A stretch of 64,000 bases of DNA from CBFHMJ01 sp965656875 (GCA_965656875.1 CBFHMJ010000003.1:527767-591766); one strand, 5' to 3'. Counted from the stretch's first letter, positions 1 through 10,180 are shown. A program made the numbers and translations. Notes: a model not told the origin generated them from the sequence alone.

Positions 1-452
1 AACTGCAAGGCATCGAATGATGGCGGCTGAATAATGGGCATATCATTGGTCGTGCGAATGGTTAAACCAGCAATATTGGAACCTGCGCTCCAGCCTGTAT
101 ACAAGGCACCGTTTGCGACCGCAGTTTTTAGCGGTTCCAGTAATCCTTGTTGATACAACTGATAAAGTAGATGGAAGGTATTTCCACCGCCAACAGCAAT
201 GCTTTTTGCTTGTTGGATGGCGGCAACCGGGTCTTCTGTCTGGTGAATACCAATAACATTCAGATTCAATGGTTTCAAGGCATCAGCAACCATTGTTGTG
301 TAGTCGTCATAACTGACAGAAACACCCGCAAAGGGGATGAATAACAGCGTATCGGCATCAGAGTCTTTGTGATGTTCGCGTATCATGGGTAACGCATGTT
401 CAAGATAACCGGTGTTATCAGCTTTGGAACTACTTAGCAGAAGTGCTTTCAT
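1..452 (-). CDS. pepE: Peptidase E (alpha-aspartyl dipeptidase), 3' end cut by window edge
   Basis: About 150 N-terminal residues are visible on the minus strand, starting at the ATG at 450-452. The reading frame contains the glycine-rich GGGNTF segment and the nucleophile elbow GWSAGSN of the S51 peptidases, and aligns from memory along its length with Salmonella/E. coli PepE. The enzyme is a cytoplasmic serine peptidase that cleaves dipeptides with N-terminal aspartate. The C-terminal part with the remaining catalytic residues lies outside the window. Its start overlaps the end of the upstream transglutaminase-like gene by 23 bp, so the two are probably co-transcribed, although no functional link is obvious. 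Confidence 0.88.
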   Translation of the reverse strand, partial: MKALLLSSSKADNTGYLEHALPMIREHHKDSDADTLLFIPFAGVSVSYDDYTTMVADALKPLNLNVIGIHQTEDPVAAIQQAKSIAVGGGNTFHLLYQLYQQGLLEPLKTAVANGALYTGWSAGSNIAGLTIRTTNDMPIIQPPSFDALQ

Positions 453-2592
453 GTTTTTTCTCTTCTTTCAAATACTGGTTAACAGCCCGGGTTAACTGTC
501 TGACTTGTTTACTCAAAGGTATAGATGCCTGAGATGTACTGGCGGGCTGATATAGCTGTTCAATAAATGCTTGTCTGATAGCAGCTATTTGAGTTTTAAG
601 CGTCGATTGTAACGCGTAAATTGTTGATTGAAAGCCGTTTGTTTCAGATTGCAATGGCGTGGTTACTCGTTGTTCGATATCGGCTAACAAGCTAACAGGA
701 GGCAATTCATTTCGTGTTGAAAACAATGATGCATGGAGTTGTTGTAATTGTCGAAATGCTTGTTTCTCGTCACTTTGCCTGTTCAAACCTGTATATTTTC
801 GCCATAAATGCAGCAGATAGCTGAATAACAGCAACGTAGCTGCAACCAACAACGTCGACATGACGAGAGAATAGCTATTATTTTTCAGGTAGTTCATGAG
901 TTGACGTCGGTCAGAGCGGTCAAAACGAACAACCCAGGATGACCAGTAATAGTCCATATTTTCCAGTGATGTTCTCAGCCAGTTGGCTAGTGCAACATCC
1001 CGGTATTTAACCAGGCTAAATGTTTGTTCCTCAAGAAACGTTTCTTCATCAACGGCGCCCTGAAGACCATACAATAATCTGTCTGGCGCAACGACAGCCG
1101 TCGGATCGACTCTGACCCAACCTTCGCCTTGCAACCAAACTTCACTCCAGGCATGTGCATCATATTGTCGTACACTCAGATATTGATTGTTTTCCGAATA
1201 TTCACCGCCCAGATAACCCGAAACTACGCGAGCAGGCAGACCCACAGATCGCATCATAAACGTGAAAGCGGATGCGTAGTGAGAGCAGAAACCTTGCTTA
1301 GAGGAATTAATAAACTGATCGACCTGATTGATGCTGGTGAGTAGAGGTGGCTTAAGCGTATAGGTGAAGCCTTTAGTTTTAAACCAGTTCAACAGGCGTT
1401 GAATAAATGCTTTATCTGACGTCGATGTTTGACGAAGTTGCTGCGCTAATTGTCGTGCTTCCGGGTTAATGTCAGCGGGGACTTTCAGATTTAACAGGAG
1501 TTCTTGCGGCGATGGAGGTAATACCCTGGTTAGCTCCGGCACAGAAGTGATGGAGTACTGAAATTTTTGTGTGACAGGTGTCGTTTTTTCTATTCGGCGA
1601 TCTCGTTTATAGAGGATCTGACTGGAGTGCTTTACCGGTGTGTCGAGCGTATGTAGCCAACTGCTGTGAGAGGGTTCAACAACAATTGAATAGCTTAATG
1701 AAGTGAGCGCCGGGTAGTTATTAAATAATTCATTGTTGCTCAGGATACTGGATTTATTGAGTCTGGTTTTTCGGTAGGGATGTGTCGTCCAGCTCATACC
1801 ATCGTATTGTTCATGCGTTAAGGTACGCCAGTACAATTGAGACTTGTCTGGCCGTGTATCTTCAAATGTTACCCGAAACGCTAATTCCGCACTTTGTGCC
1901 AGATTAGCTATTTGCCCCGGGCTGACATGTTCAGATAAACCCGTGTGTGCGGAGTTTCGATCGGGCATTTTCCACAATGGCCCAAGCCGTGGAACGAAAA
2001 TAAATAACAACACCATAATAGGAAAGCTGATAGCAACCATACTTGCATAGCGTTTAAGTCGGGCCTTAAAGGAAAAAGAAGGTGTATATGCGACGAAAAC
2101 TGCCAGGGTATTCAAGAGCAAACTGGTAAATAACCAGCCAGAAATGGCGAGGGTCTGTACGTAGATAAAACAGGCTGCAATGGCAAAAAAGTTGATCAAT
2201 GCCAGTCGGGTAACTTCACCAACGCGCTGGATGCTAAGTAGCTTAAACCCGGCTGTCATGATAAGTAGATTTACCATCGCTCTGAGCATTGAACTCGATG
2301 GAATTTGCAGGATAACAAAAGCAGATACCATGATAGCGAGCAAGTTGACGCGTAAGCGGGTCGGTGGTGTTGCACTGTCGTAACTAATCAGCACTCGCCA
2401 GCCGTAAAGTGCCAGTGCCAGTGGTGCCAGCCAGATATACAATTCACCTTTCAGCGGCAGCAATAACATGGCCTGGCTAAGGGTAAACATCAATACGATT
2501 TTTGCACTTACGTGTTCTGTTAAACCACTTATTTTATGATTAACCGGTTTTTTTATGTTGTTCAATCGAAAGAGCCTGGTCAGTGCAATCAT
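430..2592 (-). CDS. TgpA-like membrane transglutaminase (DUF3488/transglutaminase-like)
   Basis: A 720-residue inner-membrane protein. About six hydrophobic segments lie between residues 30 and 200, followed by a large presumably periplasmic domain and a further membrane helix near 577-598. The transglutaminase-like core has the complete triad: Cys436 in GFCSHYA, His480 in YDAHAW and Asp496 in VDPTA. This layout matches Pseudomonas TgpA (DUF3488 plus transglutaminase core). The substrate is unknown. It follows a DUF58 protein with a 4-bp overlap and a MoxR ATPase, the classical three-gene arrangement, which suggests one membrane-associated complex. A 23-bp overlap with pepE follows. Confidence 0.9.
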   Translation of the reverse strand: MIALTRLFRLNNIKKPVNHKISGLTEHVSAKIVLMFTLSQAMLLLPLKGELYIWLAPLALALYGWRVLISYDSATPPTRLRVNLLAIMVSAFVILQIPSSSMLRAMVNLLIMTAGFKLLSIQRVGEVTRLALINFFAIAACFIYVQTLAISGWLFTSLLLNTLAVFVAYTPSFSFKARLKRYASMVAISFPIMVLLFIFVPRLGPLWKMPDRNSAHTGLSEHVSPGQIANLAQSAELAFRVTFEDTRPDKSQLYWRTLTHEQYDGMSWTTHPYRKTRLNKSSILSNNELFNNYPALTSLSYSIVVEPSHSSWLHTLDTPVKHSSQILYKRDRRIEKTTPVTQKFQYSITSVPELTRVLPPSPQELLLNLKVPADINPEARQLAQQLRQTSTSDKAFIQRLLNWFKTKGFTYTLKPPLLTSINQVDQFINSSKQGFCSHYASAFTFMMRSVGLPARVVSGYLGGEYSENNQYLSVRQYDAHAWSEVWLQGEGWVRVDPTAVVAPDRLLYGLQGAVDEETFLEEQTFSLVKYRDVALANWLRTSLENMDYYWSSWVVRFDRSDRRQLMNYLKNNSYSLVMSTLLVAATLLLFSYLLHLWRKYTGLNRQSDEKQAFRQLQQLHASLFSTRNELPPVSLLADIEQRVTTPLQSETNGFQSTIYALQSTLKTQIAAIRQAFIEQLYQPASTSQASIPLSKQVRQLTRAVNQYLKEEKKHESTSAK

Positions 2593-3590
2593 AGACTCTC
2601 CTTTTTATAGACAGGCTTTTTAAACCGGGCAAGTGCGTTCAGGCAGGCGTGCTGATGAGCCAGGGAGTTATCTGCCGGAATGACCTGGTTGGGTAATATC
2701 AAACCATACCTGGTACTTTGTTGTGCCAGATTGACGATAGCTGTTGCTAAATGGCTTAGTTTTTCTTCCAGATCACGGCCTTCTGCATGCGCATAATTGA
2801 GCCAGATTTTTGCATCATCACTTTCAAAGGTTTTACTGACCAGACTCCCTTGACCCTTAGCCACATGTTTCCAGGCAATCTGGTTTAAAGAATCACCTGA
2901 TTTAAATTCCCGGATGCCATCAAAATCTTCTGGTTGTTCGTTGGTCTGACGATGTTGAGCGGATGCAACCGGTAATTGTTTCATTTGCGTTTGAGGCAGT
3001 AAGCGCGGCCAGGCAATGACCTCTACGGCCAGATCCAGTCGACTCCAGCTTTTTATTAATCCAAGCGGGTACTGGGTTTGAATCAGCAAGCGGGGAGGAT
3101 AATGAACGCCACGATCATCAATGTTATAAGGGACGTTTACGGTGATGACATCCTCGGTATTCACGGTGATGACTTCATTATTGGCAAACTGGAGATTAAG
3201 TTGATGAATTGCTCGACCATTACCGGAAATTTGTAGTGGGATCATCGCTGTGTTTCCGGCATAAACTGGATTGACCGTCAGGCGTTTTATCGTCAGCCCG
3301 TGAAGGTTAAAGAAGCAAAAAAACACCGAGGTTATTAACAAAGCCATCAGAAACCAGGTAAGTAGTAATATCAGGTTATTCTGATAATTTGTGCCCAGGA
3401 CAAACAATACGCCACACAATGACAACCAGCTTAACCCCTGACGATTAGGCAGTATAAAAATATTCTTCTGAGTCAGATTGATCTGATCGTTGCCGGGAAT
3501 GCGTTTCGCTAACCAGCGATCAACCAGTCGATTAATCCAGTTTCTGAAGCGACGAACTAACCCCGGTGGTGAATGATTAATGGCTTTCAT
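2589..3590 (-). CDS. DUF58 domain membrane protein
   Basis: A 333-residue protein with two close membrane helices (about residues 50-95) and a cytoplasmic C-terminal DUF58 domain. The domain signature is seen as DFDGIREFKSGDSLNQIAWK near residues 218-240. DUF58 proteins resemble von Willebrand factor A folds and usually accompany MoxR ATPases and transglutaminase-like membrane proteins, as here. The gene lies 3 bp downstream of the MoxR gene and overlaps tgpA by 4 bp, so the three form a tight operon on the minus strand. The molecular role is not established. Family assignment is secure, function inferred. Confidence 0.88.
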   Translation of the reverse strand: MKAINHSPPGLVRRFRNWINRLVDRWLAKRIPGNDQINLTQKNIFILPNRQGLSWLSLCGVLFVLGTNYQNNLILLLTWFLMALLITSVFFCFFNLHGLTIKRLTVNPVYAGNTAMIPLQISGNGRAIHQLNLQFANNEVITVNTEDVITVNVPYNIDDRGVHYPPRLLIQTQYPLGLIKSWSRLDLAVEVIAWPRLLPQTQMKQLPVASAQHRQTNEQPEDFDGIREFKSGDSLNQIAWKHVAKGQGSLVSKTFESDDAKIWLNYAHAEGRDLEEKLSHLATAIVNLAQQSTRYGLILPNQVIPADNSLAHQHACLNALARFKKPVYKKESL

Positions 3591-3593
3591 CCT

Positions 3594-4502
3594 TTAATGC
3601 ATGATAGCGACGTCGGCTAACACCTTTGCACTGAACGATTCTTGTTGATGTGTCGATATTTGCGGCTTGATTCGATGTTCCGCAACCGCTGCAAAAATAT
3701 GTTGTACATCCTCATGCATTACAAAGTCACGCTGATTGATAAAAGCCCAGGCTTTACTGGCATTCAGCACTGCTTTACTGGCACGCGGAGATAAAGCTAA
3801 ACCTTCAAACTCGGCTTGTCTGGTGTATGCACCCAGGCGAATAATATAGTCCAGCACATGATCCGACACATTGACGGCTGTGACTTGCTGTTGGCAGCTT
3901 GCCAATTGTTCTGGCGTGATAACGGCTTCAACTTTTTCAGCCTGATAATCCTGATTCAACAGAATTTTCTTTTCAGCCTCATAGTTGGGGTATCCCAGAG
4001 AAATTCGCATTAGAAATCGATCTAGCTGTGACTCAGGTAAGCTGAAAGTGCCGGTTTGATACAATGGATTTTGCGTGGCGATCACAAAAAAAGGTGAGGG
4101 CAGGTCATACGTTTTACCATCCATAGTAACCTGGCGTTCTTCCATTGCTTCGAGCAATGCACTCTGTGTTTTCGGGCCTGAACGATTAATCTCATCAGCC
4201 AGAATAACCTGATTAAACACTGGCCCTTTATGGAACTGGAATTCGCCCGACTGCTGGTTAAACACAGAAACACCAGTAATATCGGCCGGTAACAGATCGC
4301 TGGTGAACTGCACTCGGCTGTAACTAAGGCCGACAGTATTGGCGATAGCGCTGGATAAGGTGGTTTTACCCATGCCGGGCAAATCTTCAATCAACAAGTG
4401 GCCTTTAGCCAGCAAACAGGCAAAAGCCAGAGAAACCTGCTCTTCTTTACCCAGAATAATGGTATTAATTTTATTAATTGCTTCATTAATAGTGGCGTGC
4501 AT
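3594..4502 (-). CDS. MoxR-family AAA+ ATPase
   Basis: A 302-residue AAA+ ATPase with Walker A in EDLPGMGKTTL (about residues 39-50), Walker B in VILADEINR (about 102-110) and the sensor 1 segment VIATQNP. MoxR ATPases act as chaperones that assemble or activate partner proteins, often VWA-domain proteins. The partner here is probably the DUF58 protein encoded directly downstream. It is the first gene of the MoxR-DUF58-TgpA group. The 198 bp upstream of it show no recognisable operator. Confidence 0.92.
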   Translation of the reverse strand: MHATINEAINKINTIILGKEEQVSLAFACLLAKGHLLIEDLPGMGKTTLSSAIANTVGLSYSRVQFTSDLLPADITGVSVFNQQSGEFQFHKGPVFNQVILADEINRSGPKTQSALLEAMEERQVTMDGKTYDLPSPFFVIATQNPLYQTGTFSLPESQLDRFLMRISLGYPNYEAEKKILLNQDYQAEKVEAVITPEQLASCQQQVTAVNVSDHVLDYIIRLGAYTRQAEFEGLALSPRASKAVLNASKAWAFINQRDFVMHEDVQHIFAAVAEHRIKPQISTHQQESFSAKVLADVAIMH

Positions 4503-4700
4503 TATTTCTTCCTGTTACAGCCAGGTCATACAGGCGCTACACCGAAATTGCTCCCGGTTAATGCGGGTATGTATCGTTCATGACGTCATGAGATGTAAAC
4601 AGCTAACCAGGTAACTTGTCAACGGGATTGGATACGGTGTGAACATTCTTCACAATGTTTACACGTTGGCAAGCGGCTTAACCGCACGAATAAATAAACG

Positions 4701-5222
4701 CTAATCTGTGGCGGGGAGTAAACGCCTGATAATCGTGTGCAGCTTCTCCGGATTCACTGGTTTGATAATAAATCCTTTAGCCCCCAGTTCCCAACTTTCT
4801 TTGACGTTCTCGACCGTATTATGACTACTACACATGATGACTTTGGTTCCAGGGTAAGCCGACATAATGATGTCGAGGAGATTTTTGCCGTTTTGATCGG
4901 GGAGTTCAATATCCAGGATAACCAGATCCCAGGGTTTGGTCTGTAATTGCTGTTGCGCCTCTTCGGCATAATGACACTGTGTAATTCGTGTGATGCCAAT
5001 CTGTTTTAACACAAGTTCAAGGTACTGCGTGACCTCGATACAATCGTCAACGATTAAAACCGTGGTTTCATGGACGTCAGGTGCGGAATGAGATGCTGTT
5101 GGCAGGGTTGTCGAAAGTGTGTAACTCACATGTTGAAGATCAACAACAGGTGTTGGAGCGGAGAAGATCCCTTCGGTCGTGTGGTTCGTCACTGATGTGG
5201 CATCAGACCAGGTTGTTTTCAT
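4701..5222 (-). CDS. Single-domain response regulator (CheY-like receiver)
   Basis: A 173-residue protein with an unstructured N-terminal extension of about 50 residues, then one receiver domain. Acidic pair Asp59-Asp60, phospho-acceptor Asp104 in VILDIELPD, Ser132 and Lys154 (IIKPVNP) give a complete active site. No DNA-binding or enzymatic output domain follows, so it likely acts by protein-protein contact in a phosphorelay. No histidine kinase lies nearby. It could be co-transcribed with moxR but the gap of about 200 bp makes this uncertain. Confidence 0.85.
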   Translation of the reverse strand: MKTTWSDATSVTNHTTEGIFSAPTPVVDLQHVSYTLSTTLPTASHSAPDVHETTVLIVDDCIEVTQYLELVLKQIGITRITQCHYAEEAQQQLQTKPWDLVILDIELPDQNGKNLLDIIMSAYPGTKVIMCSSHNTVENVKESWELGAKGFIIKPVNPEKLHTIIRRLLPATD

Positions 5223-5345
5223 GGTTAAGCGATATAGAAACCTTTTGTTATTTTTGTTGAACAGTCAGACCCTGCATAAAAGGTATAGCAGAGATTAACA
5301 ATCTTGCACGGGAAGGAGGAAATTAAGGGAAGATCGGAAAATAAA

Positions 5346-5368
5346 GAGGCTGGTTTATCACCAGCCTC
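5346..5368 (-). terminator. Rho-independent terminator after the DUF885 gene
   Basis: A 9-bp stem GAGGCTGGT/ACCAGCCTC with a 5-nt loop; on the minus strand it is followed by the T-rich TTTATTTTCC. It lies about 130 bp beyond the stop of the DUF885 lipoprotein gene and upstream of the response regulator. The rest of the 5223-5494 gap shows nothing else clear. Confidence 0.75.
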
Positions 5369-5494
5369 AGGAAGAATCAGAGCGTGTTGACCTTTGCGGT
5401 TGAAACGAATCCATTCATTCGTTAAATGATGGTATGGACAGCGCTTATCGTCCGGTTCTACTGCGCGTCAGCCCGCTCTGGCCGTTAAAACACA

Positions 5495-7333
5495 TTAACT
5501 TTCTTGCTGTGTTTTAACCCAGCGCATAATTTTGTTTTCAAGCGTTGGCATAGGAAGCGCACCATCAATCAGAATTTCTGTGTGGAATTTCTTGATATCA
5601 AATTTATCACCCAGTGCCTGTTCAGCATAGTTTCTCAGGTCGCGAATCTTACGCTGGCCCATTTTGTATGAGAGCGCCTGACCCGGCCATGCGATATAGC
5701 GTTCAACTTCTGCTTCGATGTCACTTTCTGCTAAAGAGCTGTTACGCTTCATGAAGTCGATTGCTTGCTCACGAGTCCAGCCTTTTGCATGCAAACCAGT
5801 ATCGACTACCAGTCGCATAGCACGTAACTGCTCGTCAGATAAGCGGCCATACCATTGATACGGGTCAGTGAATAATCCCATTTCTTTACCCAGTGATTCT
5901 GCGTACAGCGCCCAACCTTCGGCAAATACCGTGTAGCCACCAAAACGACGGAAGCGTGGTAAACCAGTCACTTCCTGCTGAATCGAGATCTGGAAGTGAT
6001 GTCCTGGTGATGCTTCGTGAATAGACAATGTTTCCAGCAAGAATTTAGGCTGTGCTTTCAGGTTGTGAGTATTGATATAGAAAATACCCGGACGAGAGCC
6101 ATCAGGTGATGGTGACTGGTATGAAGCACCTGCGGCTGACGCTGCACGGAAAGCTTCTACCGCTTTTACTTCGTAATCTGCTTTTGGCTGGATCTCGAAT
6201 AATTGTGGTAAACGCTTATTAATTTTCTCTTTAACATTCATGTAGCCATCAATAACGGCTTGCTCAGAGTCAAAGTAAAACTCGTCACTGGTTTTCAAAT
6301 GATTAAAGAAAGCCGCCAGGTCACCTTTAAAGCCAACGGTTTCTTTTACTTTAATCATTTCATCAAGAATACGATTAACTTCCTGCATACCGATTTCATG
6401 AATTTCATCAGCGCCTAAATCCAGCGTGGTATGTTGTTTGATCTGATGCTCATACCAGGCTTTACCATTCGGTAATGCACTGTAACCAACAGATTCACGG
6501 CTGGCTGGAATGTATTCTTTTTCCAGGAAAGTATTCATGCGTTGATAGACAGGCACCAGGGTGTCAAGAATCATCTTCTTATGAGATGCCTTGATGGCAG
6601 CTTTGTCTTCATCGCTTAAGGTCTCTGGCATGTTCTTAACTGGCATCCAGAATACGCTGTCTTCCACGTTTTCGACGATATGAGCCTGCATTTGTGGCAC
6701 CAGCTTAACGGCAAGCGCTTTTGGTAATACCACGTTTTTGTTAATGCCTTCTCGCATTGCGACAATAGCTGAATCCATCCAGGCTGCGAAACCATCAGCT
6801 CGTTTGGCAAAGTCTTCAAAATCTTTACGTGTATTGAATGGCTGAGCAGATGAACCTGAGCCAAGAGAGGCGAAGAAGTTGTGAGCGCCATTCATCTGGT
6901 TGATTGGAACCAGATAACCAGGGAATTCTTCGCCAGCGATGCTTAACTCTCGGTCGCGTTTAAAAATTTCCCACGTTAATAATGACTGACCACGTAATTT
7001 CGTGAAGTCGATATTATTGACTTTGGCTAACCAGTCTTTCTCGATTTGAAGTTGCTCTGCACGACTTTCATCGCTGATTGGTGCGCTGAATTTGTCATTG
7101 GCAGAATTGTCGCCCAAAAATGTTTTATAAACAGGGCTTAGTTCCAGTTGCTTGTCAAAGTAGGACTCAACAACTTGCTCTAACTGTTTTTCATACTTGT
7201 TCTGTTTAACAGTTTCAGCTGTGGTTGTTTCTTTTGCCACAGTTTGAGTATCTGATGTTGCAGTACAGCCAGCAAGTGCAGCTGCTACTGTCATCGCCAG
7301 CAGGCTTTTTTTGATGAGTGTTTGTTTGATCAT
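5495..7333 (-). CDS. DUF885 family lipoprotein (putative metallopeptidase)
   Basis: A protein of about 612 residues that starts at ATG 7333; an in-frame GTG lies 12 bp upstream at 7345. The N-terminus is a lipoprotein signal peptide with lipobox LAGC, so the protein is probably anchored in the periplasm. The DUF885 signature is present: the zinc-binding type motif HEASPGHH, and downstream EGWALYAE, which supplies the likely third ligand. DUF885 proteins are regarded as M32/M3-like metallopeptidases of largely unknown substrate. The gene stands alone with its own terminator. Confidence 0.87.
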   Translation of the reverse strand: MIKQTLIKKSLLAMTVAAALAGCTATSDTQTVAKETTTAETVKQNKYEKQLEQVVESYFDKQLELSPVYKTFLGDNSANDKFSAPISDESRAEQLQIEKDWLAKVNNIDFTKLRGQSLLTWEIFKRDRELSIAGEEFPGYLVPINQMNGAHNFFASLGSGSSAQPFNTRKDFEDFAKRADGFAAWMDSAIVAMREGINKNVVLPKALAVKLVPQMQAHIVENVEDSVFWMPVKNMPETLSDEDKAAIKASHKKMILDTLVPVYQRMNTFLEKEYIPASRESVGYSALPNGKAWYEHQIKQHTTLDLGADEIHEIGMQEVNRILDEMIKVKETVGFKGDLAAFFNHLKTSDEFYFDSEQAVIDGYMNVKEKINKRLPQLFEIQPKADYEVKAVEAFRAASAAGASYQSPSPDGSRPGIFYINTHNLKAQPKFLLETLSIHEASPGHHFQISIQQEVTGLPRFRRFGGYTVFAEGWALYAESLGKEMGLFTDPYQWYGRLSDEQLRAMRLVVDTGLHAKGWTREQAIDFMKRNSSLAESDIEAEVERYIAWPGQALSYKMGQRKIRDLRNYAEQALGDKFDIKKFHTEILIDGALPMPTLENKIMRWVKTQQES

Positions 7334-7507
7334 GTATTTAGTCACTTAATTATCAGAGTGCATTCTTGTCGGCAATGTAAACAGTTTGCAGACAGCAATT
7401 TTGACAGGGGTTTTAGCATTTATGCGGTATGGATGGAAGGTCCACGACACTAATTGAAACAAAAGTATAACGAGTGGACCTGAATCATTGCTCAAAAGAC
7501 CTGTTTG

Positions 7508-7963
7508 CTAATACGCGCTGATCATGGAAAGCGGGTAGTGAATACCGTCTTGATAGTCAGAAATTGCTTTTTCAACCAGCGGGCTTCTGAATGGAACAGG
7601 AGGTTGACCGGTTTGGTCCAGGGTTAACCAGCGAGTCTCAATAATATCTGCATCTAATTCTTTGCATTCAGGGGTTGTTATGTCGTCAATGGTGCCGATG
7701 AAACAAAACCGACAATAGCTTTTTCCATTGATCGGAGAATGGAACTGATAGATACCCGTCAGTCCGGTCAATGTTGGACGATAGCCGGTTTCTTCCAGAC
7801 ATTCTCTGATGGCAGCATCAGCTAAGGATTCCCCATTTTCGACATGACCGGCCGGTTGATTCATCACGATCTGACCGGTTGTTTTGTCTTTCTCGACAAC
7901 AAACAGAAATTTACCGTCTTTCTCGATGAGACATGCGACGGTGAGCGCTGGTTTTTCTTTCAT
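7508..7963 (-). CDS. nudJ: Nudix hydrolase NudJ
   Basis: A 151-residue protein with a full Nudix box at residues 39-60 (G-x5-E-x7-R-E-x2-E-E-x-G). The C-terminal region FRSPLVEKAI followed by YPLSMI resembles E. coli NudJ, which hydrolyses thiamine pyrophosphate precursors and nucleoside di- and triphosphates. The position directly downstream of rluE, divergent from icd, is the E. coli order. Its start overlaps the end of the rluE frame by 53 bp, which implies translational coupling or a slightly later start. Confidence 0.9.
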   Translation of the reverse strand: MKEKPALTVACLIEKDGKFLFVVEKDKTTGQIVMNQPAGHVENGESLADAAIRECLEETGYRPTLTGLTGIYQFHSPINGKSYCRFCFIGTIDDITTPECKELDADIIETRWLTLDQTGQPPVPFRSPLVEKAISDYQDGIHYPLSMISAY

Positions 7964-8663
7964 GGCTGGATTTACTCCCGGTAGATGACTTAATGACTGG
8001 AACGCGTTTTTTGTTGTCTGTTTTTAGCGTGTATTCTCCAGGCTGTAACTGTCCCAGTGACCAGGGACCAATAGCGGCCCGAATGAGTCGTAATGTCGGA
8101 CAACCAATATGAGCGGTCATTCGGCGCACCTGACGATTGCGACCTTCTTTTATTTTAATTTCAAGCCAGCTTGTTGGTACGGACTGGCGCTCTCGGATTG
8201 GTGGATTTCTAGGCCATAAGCAAGAAGGTTCTGGTATCAATGCAACGTTAGCGGGCAGGGTCATTCCATCTTTTAATTCCACACCATGACGGAGCTGATT
8301 CAGTGCGGCATCATCCGGTATACCCTCTACCTGAACCCAGTAGGTTTTTTCCATTTTATTATCAGGATGAGCAATGCGATGTTGAAGTTTGCCGCTATTG
8401 GTTAGCAATAATAATCCTTCAGAGTCTTTATCAAGTCGTCCTGCAGCATAAACACCTGTTTCTTTTATAAAATCTGCAAGTGTTGCTCGATTTTCCTGAT
8501 CGGTAAACTGACATAAAACCATGAATGGTTTGTTGAATATTATTACTTTTTCCGGTTGATAATCGGGTGAGGATTCGGAATGGCCGCGACTTTGCCGTGG
8601 CATATTATTTTTTGGCGTCTGACGCGATTTTTTTGAATTGGGTATTTCTTTTTTTTGACTCAT
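7911..8663 (-). CDS. rluE: 23S rRNA pseudouridine synthase RluE
   Basis: A 250-residue RsuA-family pseudouridine synthase. The catalytic motif GRLDKDSEGLLLLT has Asp78, and motif III is seen at NRQVRRM. A basic tail of about 35 residues precedes the catalytic domain, and no S4 domain is evident, as in RluE. E. coli RluE modifies U2457 of 23S rRNA. The divergent neighbour icd and downstream nudJ match the enterobacterial context, which supports RluE over other RsuA-family members. Confidence 0.88.
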   Translation of the reverse strand: MSQKKEIPNSKKSRQTPKNNMPRQSRGHSESSPDYQPEKVIIFNKPFMVLCQFTDQENRATLADFIKETGVYAAGRLDKDSEGLLLLTNSGKLQHRIAHPDNKMEKTYWVQVEGIPDDAALNQLRHGVELKDGMTLPANVALIPEPSCLWPRNPPIRERQSVPTSWLEIKIKEGRNRQVRRMTAHIGCPTLRLIRAAIGPWSLGQLQPGEYTLKTDNKKRVPVIKSSTGSKSSHERKTSAHRRMSHRERR

Positions 8664-8892
8664 AAAAAGGTTTTATTTGAAAGGTATTTCCTATACCATG
8701 CCGGGAATTTTTTGCTCACTAATTCGCAAATATTATATTTTTATCCCGGGATTTTGTTGTAAATAATTTGTTTCGATTTGCGTCGAAAATGTTATTTCCA
8801 GTTCGGTGATTTCAACGCGTTTAGTGACTATAATACCCGAATTCTATTTTAACTCCCTTTAATTTCAACCTCTCGGAGGAGGAGAATAGTTG

Positions 8893-10146
8893 ATGGACAG
8901 TAAAATTACAGTTCCAGCAAACGGCGAAAAAATCACTTACGTTGATGGCGTCATTAATGTACCGAATAACCCAATCATCCCTTTCATCGAAGGTGACGGA
9001 ATTGGCGTAGATGTTTCTCCAGCAATGATCAAAGTTGTTGATGCAGCAGTAGAAAAAGCTTACGGCAGCGAAAAGAAAATCGCGTGGATGGAAGTTTATG
9101 CGGGTGAGAAATCAACACAGGTTTACGACAAAGACACCTGGTTACCTGAAGAAACACTTGAAGCATTTAAAGAGTACAAAGTTGGTATCAAAGGTCCATT
9201 AACTACGCCAGTAGGTGGTGGTATCCGTTCTTTGAACGTTGCTCTTCGTCAGGTTTTGGATCTGTATGTTTGTCAGCGTCCTGTTCAATGGTTTAACGGC
9301 GTTCCTACTCCAGTTAAAGATCCTGGTTCAGTTGACATGGTTATCTTCCGTGAAAACTCTGAAGATATTTATGCAGGTGTTGAATGGAAAGCTGGTACTG
9401 ACGAAGCGAAGAAAGTCATCAAGTTCATGACTGAAGAAATGGGTGTAAGCAAAATCCGTTTCACTGATATGTGTGGTATCGGTATCAAGCCAGTTTCAGA
9501 AGCAGGCACCAAGCGTTTGGTAAGACAGTCTATTCAGTATGCTATCGATAATGATCGTGACTCTGTGACACTTGTTCACAAAGGTAACATCATGAAGTTC
9601 ACTGAAGGTTCTTTCAAAGACTGGGGTTACGAGCTTGCTAAAGAAGAGTTTGGCGGCGTTGAGCTTGACGGCGGTCCATGGCAGGTTATTAAGAATCCTA
9701 AGACTGGTAAAGAAATCATCATCAAAGATGTTATTGCTGACGCTATGCTACAGCAAATCTTACTACGTCCTGCGGAATACGATGTTATCGCTACACTAAA
9801 CCTTAACGGTGATTACCTGTCTGACGCTCTTGCGGCACAGGTTGGTGGTATCGGTATCGCGCCAGGTGCTAACTTAAGTGACGACGTTGCGATTTTCGAA
9901 GCAACTCACGGTACTGCACCTAAATATGCAGGTCAGGATAAAGTGAACCCTGGTTCAGTTATTCTTTCTGCTGAAATGATGCTTCGCCACATGGGTTGGA
10001 CTGAAGCAGCTGACTTAATCATTAGCAGCATGTCTAAAGCAATCGAAGCTAAGACTGTTACTTATGATTTCGAGCGTCTGATGGAAGGTGCTACATTAGT
10101 TAAATGTTCAGCGTTTGGCGACGAAATGATTAAGCACATGGGATAA
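8893..10146 (+). CDS. icd: NADP-dependent isocitrate dehydrogenase
   Basis: A 417-residue enzyme of the TCA cycle, oxidising isocitrate to 2-oxoglutarate with NADP. It is collinear with E. coli Icd, including the substrate and phosphorylation loop GGGIRSLNVALR, whose serine is the AceK target in E. coli, and the NADP site region HGTAPKYAGQ. The ATG at 8893 is chosen because E. coli Icd begins M-E-S-K and this one M-D-S-K; a TTG lies just before it. A strong GGAGGAGG ribosome binding site ends about 9 nt upstream. A terminator follows. Confidence 0.97.
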   Translation: MDSKITVPANGEKITYVDGVINVPNNPIIPFIEGDGIGVDVSPAMIKVVDAAVEKAYGSEKKIAWMEVYAGEKSTQVYDKDTWLPEETLEAFKEYKVGIKGPLTTPVGGGIRSLNVALRQVLDLYVCQRPVQWFNGVPTPVKDPGSVDMVIFRENSEDIYAGVEWKAGTDEAKKVIKFMTEEMGVSKIRFTDMCGIGIKPVSEAGTKRLVRQSIQYAIDNDRDSVTLVHKGNIMKFTEGSFKDWGYELAKEEFGGVELDGGPWQVIKNPKTGKEIIIKDVIADAMLQQILLRPAEYDVIATLNLNGDYLSDALAAQVGGIGIAPGANLSDDVAIFEATHGTAPKYAGQDKVNPGSVILSAEMMLRHMGWTEAADLIISSMSKAIEAKTVTYDFERLMEGATLVKCSAFGDEMIKHMG

Positions 10147-10180
10147 GATTAAAATCTTATAATCTGTGTCAGAAAAAAAT